Shown: positions 11,930-23,700, numbered from the stretch's first letter. The stretch is 64,000 nt of DNA from Porites lobata (GCA_942486035.1 CALNXK010000166.1:662001-726000), one strand, 5' to 3'. The notes: generated from the letters alone by a model not told the origin. A program made the numbers and translations.

Positions 11930-13710
11930 CATTCAAATGAAAGCTTCTGAGCAGTACTTTCCTGTGGTACTGTTTATTACGCTGTATTGACTCCTTGGAC
12001 GAAATCTGAAGAGTCATCACTCACGCATGATCTCTAAAAGCACGTCCTTCTTTGTAAGTATACTTCAAAATAAAATGGGAACATTTATTTGACTTTCAAA
12101 TCTAGCCAATATTGTGACTAAAATACCTTGCTTTGGGTTATATAACACGCGAAGTGTGATCCACGGTGAGTGTTGAATATAGATTAAGTCGGCTTTCACC
12201 CATAAAAGATCAGCTACGTGCATGACAACTAATTCTCCGTAACAAAACAAGGAAATGAAACAATCAACTCATATATTTAAAGAATTCTAAAGTGCATTTC
12301 TGCATAAGTCGTGCAGGAAGCTTTATTCTTTAACAAAGCTGACAAATTTTAATCTTTCCTTCACGAGAAAACGTTGTTTCTAGACAAAATAGACTCGTCT
12401 GATAACTTCCGGATCATTATATTTCAGGTTATAGACACGTGACCACTAGAAGGAAGCAAAAAACCGGCCTAACAGAAACAAAAGATAGCTCATTTGTGAA
12501 CACTTTCGCTGCTATATGAAAGCAGTGGGATAAAACGCTTAAACGGTAAGTGATGGATTGATGGAGACACCATTCACTTCATCTTACAGTTTAGCCCCTT
12601 TCTGTAGTTATAGCAAACGTGGTATATGTTTAGGCATAAGGTTAACCGGATCTTTGGTTTGTCTCGAAATTTAAATTAATGCTGACTCTAGTTTTAATAG
12701 AGGGTTGAAAATTATTTCCTGAAGAATGAAATCAGTTGCTTTAGAGCGAAACGTATTCAGACACCTACCGGAGTTTCAAGTCTAAGAAATTTGCAAGAGC
12801 TAATAATTCAAACGAATATAAGTCTTTACGGTGCTGTCTTTACTGAAGGCAAGTCTGTCACACTGGCCTACATTTGGTAGATTCCGCGTTTGCTAGTACA
12901 AACCGTCGTTTTTACGATTTGCCGTGTTGAGTGTTCAGCCTTGGTGAGTTAAAACCCTAATGTTGAAGTCTCAATTATAATGCAAGCGAAAGACAGATTT
13001 CACATAGAAGCAAAAAGTTAATACTAGTAATTCATGCTCCATCGATTTCACGTATAAGTTTAAAAGTCGAATGGCGAACTGATGTATTTAGCGTTGCCAT
13101 GTAATAACCAACAAGAATTCTCGTATTCGTAGAGCAAAGTGAAACGATACGCTAGCTTAATTTTATAACCTCTCGTTACAAATCAGCTGCTGTACGATGA
13201 AGCAGAAACATTAGCTCGGTTCTTAACTCCATTTGTTATCTTAAATCATTGCATCCTGCAAAATAAGTGAGCTTAATTTACTCCAGTAAGGTCCAGAAAT
13301 GTTAACCTTCCTCACTTCCAATGAACCACTAACCGAATATAAAGTAGCGCTAACAGAGTGTGTTAGCACCCCAGGGGAGGTACTCAACAAAGTTTTATAC
13401 AGGGGAGCACTACTCCAAGGTCCAACCCGTTACTCTTTTATACACCATTTTTGGCGGTTAAGGTACACCTTTCGTGTACCTTCGATATTCTGTGGACAAA
13501 TGATATCCCTTCGACATACCTAGTTTAAAACTGATTTTGCATCCCTTGTAACCGCTGTTGCATTCTCCTTCAGAACGTTTTCTTGAGTATTTCACAGACA
13601 AAGATGTGTTAGTTATATAACCCTTTTGGGCCTTTTCAAAATGAAAAAAAAAAGACAAAATTCCCAACCCTTGCATGTACTTTAACTAGTGAAATCCCTA
13701 CCCTTTTCTA
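11930..13710. other. No supported gene
   Basis: Unique-looking AT-rich DNA. Only short unconnected frames on either strand, with no domain and no convincing exon. Confidence 0.5.
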
Positions 13711-13715
13711 CACTT

Positions 13716-13862
13716 GGGCCCGGTTGTTCAAACGTTGGATAGCTCTATCCACCGGACAAATCACTATCCAGCGGATAAGTATCTGGGAAACCAATTGCGT
13801 TACCTACTGGATAGAGATTTATCCAGCGGTTAGCGCTATCCACCTTTTGAACAACTGGGGCC
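13716..13862. mobile_element. MITE with GGCCCGGTTGTTCAAA-type ends
   Basis: About 147 bp. The left end GGGCCCGGTTGTTCAAA is complemented by TTTGAACAACTGGGGCC at the right, with repeated (C)TATCCA(C/G)(C/T)GGATA motifs inside. A degraded relative lies at about 23995-24115. Confidence 0.75.
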
Positions 13863-13869
13863 TGAAGCC

Positions 13870-15245
13870 TGAAAAAGCCTTCTTTCGGGCGGAGCTTCCC
13901 CGTATAGGCCATAAAACGGTTTGTCCTAACAGACGACGATGGAATTTTACCGAGGAACCTGCGCGAGTTTAACCAGAACTGACCAAAGCAAGACGGCATA
14001 TTTTGCTACATTGCATGTCTGTGTTATTTTCAAGGCGGCCACAGAATAACCTTGTGGTAGGACCTTGAACGTATCAAGGTTTGGGTGACTAATCAAAGCG
14101 TCGTACGGATCAATATTTTCCAGAGCAATCATTTTTATCGGATCATCCCGAAATCGATAAACAGTTTCGGCGAAAATTCTGTTGAGAAGTTTACAAGCCG
14201 TCCGGCTTTTATAAATTTTCAAATTATACCTAAAACGACTACGGCTACTAGTTAAATATTTTTCTATTTTCTGTGCTGGAATTTTCAGCTGAATGGCCCG
14301 AAAATAATGTAGATTGCTTCACATGATTTTTCCTGTTATGGCGATGGGCTTTGAACGAAACTGGGGTATTCAATAACTAAATTTCCGTACTTTTTTGCAC
14401 TTATATCATGTTTTTGCGTCATCAAAGAGTTGAAAACGAGTAACTTTTTAGGAAAAAATAAGGAGACGCGCAGATAGTTACCAGTTTCTATTTAAAATAG
14501 TTTTAAAACGATCAGTTGCATAGTTTCTGAGTGAATAGTTTCCTAATCCACATAACAACCGCTATGTTAGAAACTGTGCCATAGCAGCAAATTCCACTAT
14601 ATCATTTTATCAATTTCGCCTAAATATATATTAGTACATAGCCAAGAGAAAAGGTTGCTGGAAGTTACCACAGTTCACCTATAGGAAAATGTTTTGATCC
14701 GGCTACACAAATTTTCTCATGCAGAAAAAAAAACCGCCACTAAGTAGCTGCATTTTCCCATCTGACCCATCGCCAAGTAGTTTCTTACGTAAATGATAAT
14801 TAGCACAAATTTAGGCTATTTGCTTTTTTAAATAAGTTCTTACGTTCTGAAGAAATAAATACATTGTAGCTAAGAGCATTTAGTGGTATTTAGCTTTTTC
14901 CTTAATAAAATTTGCATACCATTGCTGTTGGAGTGATAAGGCACCTATGTCACCAAAGAGGATCCTAAATGTTGACTTACCTCACTTGCCCAATTGTATA
15001 AAATTTTTTTAATATAGATTTTAGAAAATAAGAACCTGTTTAAAATTTTTAAGTTAAACAGGTTCTTCTTGTACTGGCAAATTTTAGCCTAACAGGTTTA
15101 GTTCTCAAAAACCAGTTTCTTACATAACTGCATTGCACTGAATTAAGAGGTTAGAGTGCTCATTTTAAGTCGGTACCAACGAAACGTGGGAATCCTTCCC
15201 GTTGTTTGCGTAAAGGTTAATGATCACAACTACTTAAATTCCCGC
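13870..15245. other. No supported gene
   Basis: Nothing recognised. A short hairpin with AAGAACCTGTTTAA / TTAAACAGGTTCTT arms occurs at about 15029-15067. Confidence 0.5.
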
Positions 15246-15259
15246 ATACTGTGGGATTT

Positions 15260-15338
15260 AGCCTGCGTAGTATGTGCTTGGAAGTAGTGGGCGCAAGAAA
15301 GAACGGGCATTCTTTCTTGTGCCCACTACTTCCAAACC
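15260..15338. mobile_element. Truncated TAGCCTG foldback MITE
   Basis: Left end (T)AGCCTGCGTAG, then GGAAGTAGTGGGCGCAAGAAAGAA mirrored by TTCTTTCTTGTGCCCACTACTTCC (each arm is longer than shown by its core; position 15279-15336). GTGGGATTT stands on both sides (15251-15259 and about 15340-15348). The right TAGCCTG end is missing. Confidence 0.65.
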
Positions 15339-15879
15339 GTGGGATTTAAGATGTACTAAAAACAGAACCTCCCACCGCAGGGTGGTTACAGACTCATCAC
15401 AGCGTTTTACTTCCGCGCTCATTGCATCTTTTTGCGCTGCTTTCCGCACAACGAGAAATAAAAAAAATCCAGTTTTTTTTTTCCAGATTAGTGAAACCTT
15501 TCTGAAAAAACTGCTGTAAACCGCAAACATTTTTCGCATAATTCGCCACTGGACAGTAACTCTTTCTGTTTATTTATTTTTCTTTCTTTCATTCTTTCTA
15601 CAGGAGCCACTCTATTCATTACAGTCAGAATAACCTTTGACAACGAGAGAGGGTAAAGCCTTTAACACACTGACAGTGCTGAAATCATCCAGTGGATATA
15701 AAATCGTGGCCCGCCGACTTGTTCCTTACAGTTAAAGTTTGAAATATCCAGCAACAGAAAAAGCCTAATTTTCAGAATACTTGGAGACAATAATCATTTA
15801 GTAGAGCCCGAATGATGAGATTGGAAAGTCGTCCAAGGCTTCCATCGAGTCAAGGAAAAGAATAAATACAGAAGAAGCC

Positions 15880-15933
15880 ATGCCTACAGTCATCGTTTTA
15901 ATAACTTTGCCAACAAACATTGTGATCATATTT
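15880..15933 (+). CDS. Candidate signal-peptide first exon (MPTV class)
   Basis: Eighteen hydrophobic codons, MPTVIVLITLPTNIVIIF, followed by consensus GTAAGT in phase 0. The longer frame continues to a stop soon after 16050 because of a frameshift relative to the copy at 536, so a spliced exon is at least as plausible as a small gene. It lies about 3 kb upstream of the first class A exon of TNFR-1, on the same strand. No conserved promoter block of class A, B or D is seen. Confidence 0.3.
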
Positions 15934-16215
15934 GTAAGTATAATTCTAATGTGGAACAATAATGATGAAGACTATGATCATGTTGATGCTGGCAATCAGG
16001 AAAGAGCTGAATTGGGTAAGGAAGTATTCAATACCGACACTCGGTCTAACTTTTGCTAATAGCTTTTGCTTTTTTTTTTTTTTTTTTTTCAAGTTTTGAA
16101 TTGTTTTAACTATCAACGTTGGGGTTTATATAGAACCACCCCCGAGTTTCCAAAACCGCCCAATTTTGGAACACTGATGCATCTGCATCTCTAAAAGTGG
16201 ACTTCTTGTCCTTGC

Positions 16216-16505
16216 ACGGTTCCTAACCGTGGCAGGATTAGCTCAGTCGGTAGAGCGTTTGACTGCAGAGTGGAAGGTCGCGGGTTCGATTCCCGGGGCC
16301 GGACCATTACTCAGGGTCTTAAAATGACTGCAAAATGAAGGTACTTCCTTTGCCCTGAAAACGGCTAGACCTTCGCGTGGCTCGGATGACCACGTAAAAT
16401 GGCGGTCCCGTCTCCATTAGGAGACGTAAAAATAGTGTCCTCAATTAGCACTTTCGTGCTAAGTACATTGACACTCAAATAAATAGTGCAAATGCAAGTG
16501 CAAGT
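16216..16505 (+). mobile_element. tRNA-derived SINE
   Basis: The tRNA-like head has a polymerase III A box (TTAGCTCAGTCGG, 16238-16250) and B box (GGTTCGATTCC, 16283-16293), ending ..GGCCGGACCA. The acceptor and anticodon stems do not pair, so it is not a functional tRNA, although the loop CTGCAGA recalls tRNA-Cys(GCA). About 200 bp of non-tRNA body follows, ending in an 'aaatgcaagtgcaagtgcatg'-type tail. The paralogous copy 1 lacks it near 860. Confidence 0.75.
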
Positions 16506-17615
16506 GCATGACTATTTCAAGTCACACTGAAAAAGAATTAATCATCTGGCTGTACACAATCAAAATTAATAATGTCGTGACTTTTGATATTTTTGAGATG
16601 GACACTCACGAATTTTTACTCTCTGTAGGGCTCCAAGATGGAATCCCGTACGCACTATAAACTTACGGCTTAATTTTACATGGTTCAAGAAATTCCAGAT
16701 TTCCGCGCATGTAGGCAACTGCAACGGCCTGGCAATGACCAAACGTAGTGTGAGAAACTTAAAGGAATTCGGCTCCAGATGCCATGCCACTTTGGTCACA
16801 CTGCTATGCAAAAATGTATTGAGGAGGAACCGGTCACGATGACTTTACTGACTTGGCTGAAGCAAACACGTTTTACAACCTCTTTGAGAGCCATTTCAAG
16901 GTGTTACAGCCAGCCAGCGCCGGACAAGAAGACTTAAGACTCAAGACTTAATTGCAACTGATTGTAGTGTCATGACAAGTGCTTGGCATAACCTGAAGAG
17001 TTACAAGGTTAATATCACTGGCAATACTGTGTAAATAATTTAAATCAGCTTAAAAATGATGTTATGTGGAAATCTGACGGAAGAAACTGACTGAAGTAAA
17101 AAAAAAAAAACAACAACAGTAATATAAAAGTGAGTGGTTGAAATGAAACTGATTTTTGGTGGAACATTACAGTTAGCAGTAGAATTCCGAAGAATGAAAG
17201 CAACGAATTGGTGGCCTTCTGCACGTCTCCAAGACCACCGACCTTCCGCACATGCTCGTTATTACAGGGCAACCAGAAACCAGAAACCATTTTAAACCCA
17301 CAGAAACCATTTAGACACTCGAAGGCATATAGAATGCACCTACTTCTGTTCAATTTGTTGAGGTACAAAACGTCATATAGTTCACAAAACAATTTCTATT
17401 GAAGCGGCAAAAAGATCCATAGTCTTTAGGCATTTCAATCAACGTATTATTACATATTATAATAATATTATTAATAATAGGAGTTTCTTAAAGAACCAAG
17501 TAGATAGCCCAAGATCTGGTTTGAAAAGATGTTTAACCGTTCGCGGACTTCAGTTTTCTTTTTCTAGTGGGAAGCAACTAGCAAACATTGTTAATTAATC
17601 TTTTGATTATTTGGG

Positions 17616-18147
17616 CAGTGTATATTCTAGAAATTGGCCAATGAGGGTCAAATGGGCCTCCTCAGGCGCCTATCACTCGTGCTGGCCTCCTTCTGTAATT
17701 TTGGGGGGCCTTTTTCAAGAATAAGGGGGTCCGTCGATGAACTGGGCTGTTTGGCACTAAATCCAAAAAAAATTGAGTGCTTTTTGAGATTTTTCGCATC
17801 GACGCTTTTCCGCCATTTTAGTTATGGGCAATGCAACTGAACAAGCCTGGGCTCGAATTACTGTAGAGTCGCGGATGTTTGTCTGGAGAAATAATGACTC
17901 AAACGAGTAAGAGAAAGGCAACTGAGACAGTAAGAGGCTATAAAAGTTCAAAGTAAGTTAATAGAGCGGACGTCAAGTCAGTGTTGTTGTCAGTGATTTT
18001 TTCGAATACTTTATTTCAAAAAAATAGTACTTAATACTTGGGTCTTTTTTTTGCGCCCAATTTGACTCGGCAACGTAAATTTTATGCGGCATTTTTTTTT
18101 TCCAAATTGTGGAAATCCCGCCAGGCCACCCTCTAGAATAAACACTC
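17616..18147. mobile_element. Short inverted-repeat DNA transposon, 532 bp
   Basis: The ends are CAGTGTATATTCTAGA and, on the complement, GAGTGTTTATTCTAGA. TTTGGG flanks both sides (17610-17615 and 18148-18153). Copy 1 near 3768 shows the joined empty site. Frames within it are not conserved genes. Confidence 0.75.
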
Positions 18148-18710
18148 TTTGGGAAGCAGTTATGGACAGTGGCATTACAAATAATATTGAAAGCCTCTTA
18201 AGACTCCTCACAATTCAAATGATTTTCCGTATCATTGTTCCCCACAGTATTATTAACTCGATCTTGACGAACCTTAACTATTGTCAGAGCTCGATTCAGG
18301 AAATTAAGAAGAGGTACCTTTCCTGTCCAATCGATCTCATGAGGACAGCCTTTTTTCATTGTTTGTCTACTTTTGAAACTGTGAACAAATTAACCCCGCC
18401 TACGCTAACGGCAGGACAACTTTATATTTACAAACATTACAGTGGGCATTTCCTGTTGTATCAGAAAAACTGTGCTTACGAACGTGCTTAAACGAAAGCC
18501 CATTGCAAAGCAAAACGTAATATTTTCATTAGAATTGAGATCCAGGCTGGAAACCCAGAGAGCGCTGGCTTTTGATCTCAACATTTTCTTGTTCATTGAA
18601 CAGTGTTTTGTTTAGCCGCTCGTGCGTGGTCATGTTCCACTGCGTGAAGACATAAGGATTGTTCAAGCAGGGTTCTTGACCTCGTTTCATTCATTGTTCA
18701 CTGCTGCAAA

Positions 18711-18748
18711 GGGGCTTTCCCTTTGATTTTCTTTTTCTCTCTGATTGG
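18711..18748 (+). promoter_or_regulatory. Class A promoter block: NF-kB-like site and inverted CCAAT
   Basis: GGGGCTTTCC (18711-18720) fits the kB consensus GGGRNYYYCC, and ATTGG follows at 18744-18748. The ATG of the first exon is 201 bp downstream of the site start. The same pair occurs before two other class A exons (23669 and 41468). The 18780-18960 stretch also aligns with 43820-44020 ('aaagttaagtt..atccggtaa.tgcatca'). Confidence 0.6.
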
Positions 18749-18911
18749 ATGGAATGTTCTTTTGATCTCTTGTCGATTAAAGTTAAGTTAAAATATCCGG
18801 TAACTGCATCACCCACGTGTCTGTTCATGATAATCGGTCGTTAGATTACTCTTGCTTGATTCAGTTATCAGAGAAGCCCTTCATTGTCTGTGAATTGACG
18901 AAGTCACAATA

Positions 18912-18959
18912 ATGTACAAAATCTGCTCATTGATAGTTCTGAGCATTATTGAGCAGGTG
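18912..18959 (+). CDS. TNFR-1 alternative first exon, class A
   Basis: Sixteen codons, MYKICSLIVLSIIEQV, then GTAAGT, phase 0. A hydrophobic core after a basic residue makes it a signal peptide. The next exon in phase is 26365 (LATASNDCPP..), giving a predicted 372-residue receptor. It is almost identical to the class A exon at 43971 of TNFR-2 and shares its upstream sequence. It could instead be a remnant of a lost receptor copy. Confidence 0.6.
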
Positions 18960-19701
18960 GTAAGTTGAAATCTTTGACTGTTTTTTAATTAGTGTTGGGT
19001 TCATTTAATGAGTAGTTTTAAATCGATTTATTGAAGGGTCCGCATAGCACAGCGTCCTCTGAGGCGTCCAAAATTTTGTAGCTTTAAGTACCGGTCATAT
19101 ACCAAACAAAACATGACCAAAAGCTCTGAATTGTATACAGCTACTTCGAGAAAGGTTGTTGGAAAAAGTGCACACGACAATCCCGAAAGGTATTGCGGGT
19201 GGGTTTGAGTTCGCTGTTCTTCACAGAAATTTGAAAGAATGACAGGAGAGGCCATGGACGTATGTTTGCGAGCGCTAAAGGAGAGCAACAAAAGAATTTT
19301 TTACAGCTACAGTGCCAGGAACAGTGTATTGATCATATCAAATATTACTCTTTCGGGTTATCGCGAGCACATTTTTGCCGACAGCCTTTCTCGAAATAGC
19401 TGTATATGCTGTGTTAAGTGAATGCTTATTTTGACACTCGAAAAGGACTGGTCTAGTTAGAAACAGTACTCGGTTAATTGTGTCAGCAGCACTTTTAAGG
19501 AATGACATACCTGAACGGAATAATAAACCCGGATCGGGCCATAAGAAAGGGCTGTTACTTTTCGATGGTTGGCTAAGGGGTCGGAACTCGTGGCGCTCCC
19601 TCCGGCCTCCCCCCAACCCCCTTTGCCCCTCTTAACTCGGTATAATTATACGTCATCAAGTTTAGGTTAATTCTCGGTTTATCGAGCCAAGTAAACCTAT
19701 C

Positions 19702-19889
19702 TTAGGGCCTGTTTACATGGAGGTGGGGGGCACCAGGTAGGTGAGGTAACCCGCTTATCGGTGGGGTAACCCGCCTGTCCATACAATCTCTCATTTTAAT
19801 GTGATCACGTTTACATGTTAGGTGGGGTAACCCGCCACATGTCACCTCACCTACCTGGGGTCCCCCACCTCCATGTAAACAGGCCCTAA
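19702..19889. mobile_element. MITE with TTAGGGCCTGTTTACATGG-type ends
   Basis: A 188-bp foldback. Left TTAGGGCCTGTTTACATGG is mirrored by CCATGTAAACAGGCCCTAA at the right, with repeated GGTGGGGTAACCCGCC inside. The reverse frame at 19702-19914 is its translation. Confidence 0.85.
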
Positions 19890-20483
19890 CTCTCACTGAC
19901 TGCTTACCCGTCAATTTAATCGATTACAAGATGTCATGTCGTTAATTATGAACCGTGGTTTTCTGCTGGGTCTTAATGGGCAAGGCCCACTTGGCCAAAC
20001 GACGACCGACAAAAACAAAAATACAGTCAAGCGATACGGAAAAACTTGCAAGCGCAGAGAGAACCTTATTTCCACTTCTGCTTTCGAGGGTCGTCTTATT
20101 CTTTGCCACCGCCATCGCTGAGCCAGCTGAGCGATTTAATTATGGAGACTTATGCAAGAGTTCTAATTTGTAATGAATGAAAGTGATTTAACCCCTATCT
20201 CGGTTCATGATTTTGAAATTGGGTTTAAAACCGAAAATACCCGACCAAAGAAAGCAATTAGACTGCAGCGAGTTTATGTTTAGAAACAAGCCTAAGCATA
20301 TCGCGGGTAACAAATGCAAACAGGAGCCTGATGCAATAGTGCTCTTATGAAAGAAAGGGCAAATTAGCATTTCGTTCCAAACTCCTCATACATATACACA
20401 TGTTTCGAGTATTTGAAAGGAGCTAAAAGACGTACAGCAAGATTGGGAGTTGTTAATAGCATATTGACGACACATTGACAGGC

Positions 20484-20525
20484 ATGATCATTTTAATCCT
20501 TATTCTTAGTTCTGGGGTCAAGATG
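20484..20525 (+). CDS. TNFR-1 alternative first exon, class B
   Basis: Fourteen codons, MIILILILSSGVKM, then GTAAGT, phase 0. Paralogous exons lie at 45426 and 48151. Upstream 'ttgggagttg' and 'acacatgtttcg' recur before 45426 and 48151 respectively, so a promoter was copied along with the exon. Splicing to 26365 would give a 370-residue receptor. Confidence 0.6.
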
Positions 20526-21187
20526 GTAAGTTTATATGCCTCGTACATTTTCTGTCGAATAATTTCAACGGTTTCGAGCGATGGCACACACCCACGCCCC
20601 GCCGCCCACACGCTTTAAAATAGCGTCCACTGAGGAGTATCATTCTATTCTGAGTATCTATTAAAATAGATCTCCCCAGTGGAATACTTTTGTGACTTTT
20701 TTACACAATATATATTTCCAGTCGGCCTTTTCGATCTCTATGGTTCTCCAACGAGCCCAATTAAAACCATTATGGCCGGAGATGCGGAAAAACTCTTGAT
20801 ACGTACGTGGCATATCCTTTGTTTACATACCGTTAGGCTTGAATGAGCCTCTCAGGAACTCAGCATAAAATTAACGTGCTTGACGACTTGAGTGTTTGTG
20901 TCATCTCCTGTTTGTGGTAAAAAAAAAAAAAATTCATGACTTTTTTATTGTAGTCCAAGAAGAGTCTCTCAGCATCAAACCGTATGTGTAGTTTATAACC
21001 GAACTTAAGCGCGCGGTTTACGGCTGAAGAAGCCGTACAATATAACAACACAATCGATCTGTTCCTTTATTGCTTCAATGAAACGGCTATGACGTAAATT
21101 TCAACATATACAATTAACACAATAACTAAGATCTCAATTTCACTGCATCCTTAGTTATTCCTTCCTTTTTTGTGCGTTTACCCCTCC

Positions 21188-21216
21188 AATCACGTGACAG
21201 TTTGTACACGTTAAAC
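21188..21216 (+). promoter_or_regulatory. Class D upstream motif
   Basis: AATCACGTGACAGTTTGTAC followed by ACGTTAAAC. The same motif precedes the class D exons of TNFR-2 (40258 and 46234). CACGTGAC is an E-box core. A second shared block, 'gttgaaacgtccatt', lies at about 21424. Confidence 0.45.
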
Positions 21217-21566
21217 GGGCAAGCGCATGAAGCTTTTCATCGAATTCGAATTATGATTTGGTCAGGACGTCCCGGGAAAAAAAAAAAAAAGCCGCGAATT
21301 TAGATTTAGTACCCTTCGCGAGTTTTTCTGTTTTCAGAAGACCTTTTCGGTTGCATCTTGGTTTCCCTGAGATCTTTTCCACTGATATGCCAAGTCGGCA
21401 GAATTTATTGATCCGAATCGCGAATGTTGAAACGTCCATTAAGTTATAATACGTAATGTTCTAGAACGGCCTGCCTTTTTGTCACCACAATCACATGTAC
21501 AGCACACGTTCTTGACAATCAACCCAGTCAAAATTTTAGTTGTTTCAATTCTGTCCTTTTTCCACA

Positions 21567-21616
21567 ATATTGGCTTCCTTTATATTTTTCCATGTGGCGC
21601 TTTTAGAGAATTAGGG
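21567..21616 (+). pseudogene. Decayed class D first exon
   Basis: CACAATATTGG..CCTTTATATTTTTCCATGTG..CTTTTAGA aligns with the class D exon at 46630. The ATG reads ATA and the GTAAG donor reads GGGAAG. Its place between class B (20484) and class A (23859) keeps the A-B-D order. Confidence 0.5.
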
Positions 21617-21747
21617 AAGCCAAACAGTTCAACGTTTTATCGCGCAACAAGTGGCAGGGCAGCAGGGAATTGGCCACTCCAGAAAATATCATAACATATC
21701 ATAAGGCTCTTTGTTTGTCACCCCAAACTATTTTCAGTTTCTCTTAG

Positions 21748-21900
21748 GGCCCGGGGCGGGGGATTCCTTATATAAGCTATATATATAGGTACGTGCTGCC
21801 CCATCGGGTAGAGTTTTTGCTCCGTTTTGGTCGGAAAATGGGTATACACTTTGCCCATTTTGGTATGGAATCGGGTGTGGTTTTCGAAGGAACTAAAAAG
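21748..21900. repeat. Dispersed repeat (TATATAAGCTATATA family)
   Basis: Shares GGGG-rich ends, 'atataagctatata', 'gtgctgcccca', 'gtatacactttgcccatttt' and 'tggaatcggg' with 51010-51160, which lies upstream of a class D first exon of TNFR-2. Only partial copies are present. Confidence 0.65.
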
Positions 21901-21954
21901 AGTGTATGAACGTAATTATCGTTTCAATCCGGCGTGCCCAGTTGATCAAAATCG

Positions 21955-22235
21955 ATCATAGGAAGCCAATCTATCGATAGAAATTAATCGATTAATATCG
22001 ATTGGTTTCACCAATGGATGAACCGATTTTTTCGACCAGTTTCAATCAAGCTTTTCGTATTTTCGACAGACGCTTTTTCAGGAACATAATAAACTATTAA
22101 AAATAGGTGAAACTTTCAATTACTAATGCGTAGCACAAACGTATCTGAAATCGATAATCGATATAATCAGGAGCCGAAGTAATCGGCTTCTGATATAGTC
22201 GATTTCCGATGTCAATCGATTAATTAATATCGATT
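21955..22235. repeat. ATCGAT-rich foldback stretch
   Basis: At least eight ATCGAT or close matches in palindromic arrangements (AATCGATTAATATCGATT and similar). It could fold extensively. No ends or target duplication are clear. Confidence 0.5.
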
Positions 22236-22347
22236 TAACGTGAATAGACTCAGCGACAAGATAATTTTCATGAATTAATAATCAACTGTTTACGTACTAG
22301 AACGGACAGCCATGCATCTAGGGTTCAACGCAACGAGGGATGAACCC

Positions 22348-22694
22348 GGGGGGAGGGGGGGTACTCGATATATCCTTGGTTGGGAAGGTGCGGCTCGGCC
22401 CCTCATACCCTGACCCTGCTTAAGACAAAAATTGCTGATTTTCCTACCCTGTTTAAGACAGAATTCCGATTTTTGATACCCAGTTTAAGACATTCGTAGA
22501 ACATAAGCGCAGGCTCTTTATCTTCTAAGAACAGGGTTATGGGCTCCTGTCTAATAAAAGATACCCTGTTTAAGACAAAAATTGATAAAATTAATACCCT
22601 GTTTAAGAGAAAAATCCCGAAAAACATACCCTGGCTGGCCGCACGTCCCCATTAAGCCCTTATAAGGGAGTACCCCCCCCCCCGCCCCCCGGGG
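22348..22694. mobile_element. G-run/C-run bounded element with CCTGTTTAAGAC repeats
   Basis: The ends are a G-rich run and its C-rich complement (GGGGGGAGGGGGGGTACTC / GAGTACCCCCCCCC). GATGAACCC flanks both sides (22339-22347 and 22695-22703). Inside are five ACCCTGTTTAAGACA-like repeats. The reverse frames at 22403-22857 come from it. Confidence 0.7.
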
Positions 22695-23155
22695 GATGAA
22701 CCCAGATGGCGGCCCATACGTTAGACTTTCTTAGGCTTATCTTAGAGGAACCCATATTTTGTTTGTTCCTAAATTTTTTGATCGGCCTTTCCCTTGGGAT
22801 CCTTCTCAAGTGCTTTGAAATCGAGCAGCCGGCTGACTGAACATTTAACGAGGCCATAAAGTTAACAAATTTCTATACTGATACAACTTTCTGCAATAAT
22901 GCTGTTTTAGAAAAATGCTGAAAGAAAAAACAAAAAAACGAAAACAAACAGGAATTAATCAGTGGCTAAACCACTCTTGTTCCAGTTAAAAGCACTTGTT
23001 CAACTTCTACATAATGGTTACCTACCTCTTAATTAAGCATAGCTGAGATCAATCATATGATACATACTCCCCAATTCAACTTGCCGTATACGTAGTAATA
23101 TCATGACATCTCTAAAGAAAATATCTCCACAGTTAAAACGTGACACACTGGTAGC

Positions 23156-23274
23156 TAGCCTGCGAACAGCAGACGCATTTCCGGTCGTCGCTTCCCTCCC
23201 TCCGAAAATAGCGACGCTATTTTCGAAGGGAGGCTGAAGCGACGACCGGAAATGCGTCTGCTGTTCGCAGGCTA
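23156..23274. mobile_element. TAGCCTG foldback MITE, intact
   Basis: A nearly perfect palindrome with arms of about 50 bp (TAGCCTGCGAACAGCAGACG.. mirrored). The 9-bp duplication ACTGGTAGC is exact on both sides (23147-23155 and 23275-23283). It looks young. Confidence 0.92.
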
Positions 23275-23668
23275 ACTGGTAGCGGAATACGACTCATTAT
23301 TATGCTCTAATTCCCTTCTCTTCTTTTGTTTACTCTACTTGTACCTACACTTTGCAGTAAATACTAGCATCTGTTTCACGGGTCAAATAAAATCCCTCTG
23401 ACTCTTAAATATTCATGTATTTCTATACTTCTAACTGCAACAACTATGAAATAGAAAAATGCAAAAAAACAAAAAACAAAACAACAAAACAAAACAAACA
23501 AAAGGGATTTGAAAAAAGCGAAATAGAAATTGATTAGACAGACAATATAGGGTTCATCAATTTGCAACTTAAGTGCACCGTTTCCGTTTGTCTCCACGCA
23601 ATATCAGCGCTACAAACCATGACCTATACCTATTTGATTGACGGCCGTCTCGGATGGCATTATTTCAA

Positions 23669-23700
23669 GGGACTTTCCCTAAAACCTACTCTCTTATTGG
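23669..23700 (+). promoter_or_regulatory. Class A promoter block: NF-kB site and inverted CCAAT
   Basis: GGGACTTTCC (23669-23678) is an exact canonical kB site within AAGGGACTTTCCCT, and ATTGG is at 23696-23700. It lies 190 bp before the ATG at 23859. The class A promoter at 41468 has the identical site. Confidence 0.65.

Larger units (their letters stand above)
15352..18623. repeat. Segmental duplication, copy 2
   Basis: The partner of 1-4415. It carries three insertions absent from copy 1: a SINE (16216), about 140 bp at 17365-17505, and a TTTGGG-flanked element (17616). It lacks the TTAA element and the two TAGCCTG MITEs of copy 1, so all of those postdate the duplication or were lost once. 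Confidence 0.85.

Noticed and set aside
16231..16306. Functional tRNA-Cys
   Set aside because: The A and B boxes and the CTGCAGA loop look right, but the acceptor stem (GGCAGGA against ..GGCCGGACC) and the lower anticodon stem do not pair, and a SINE body follows.
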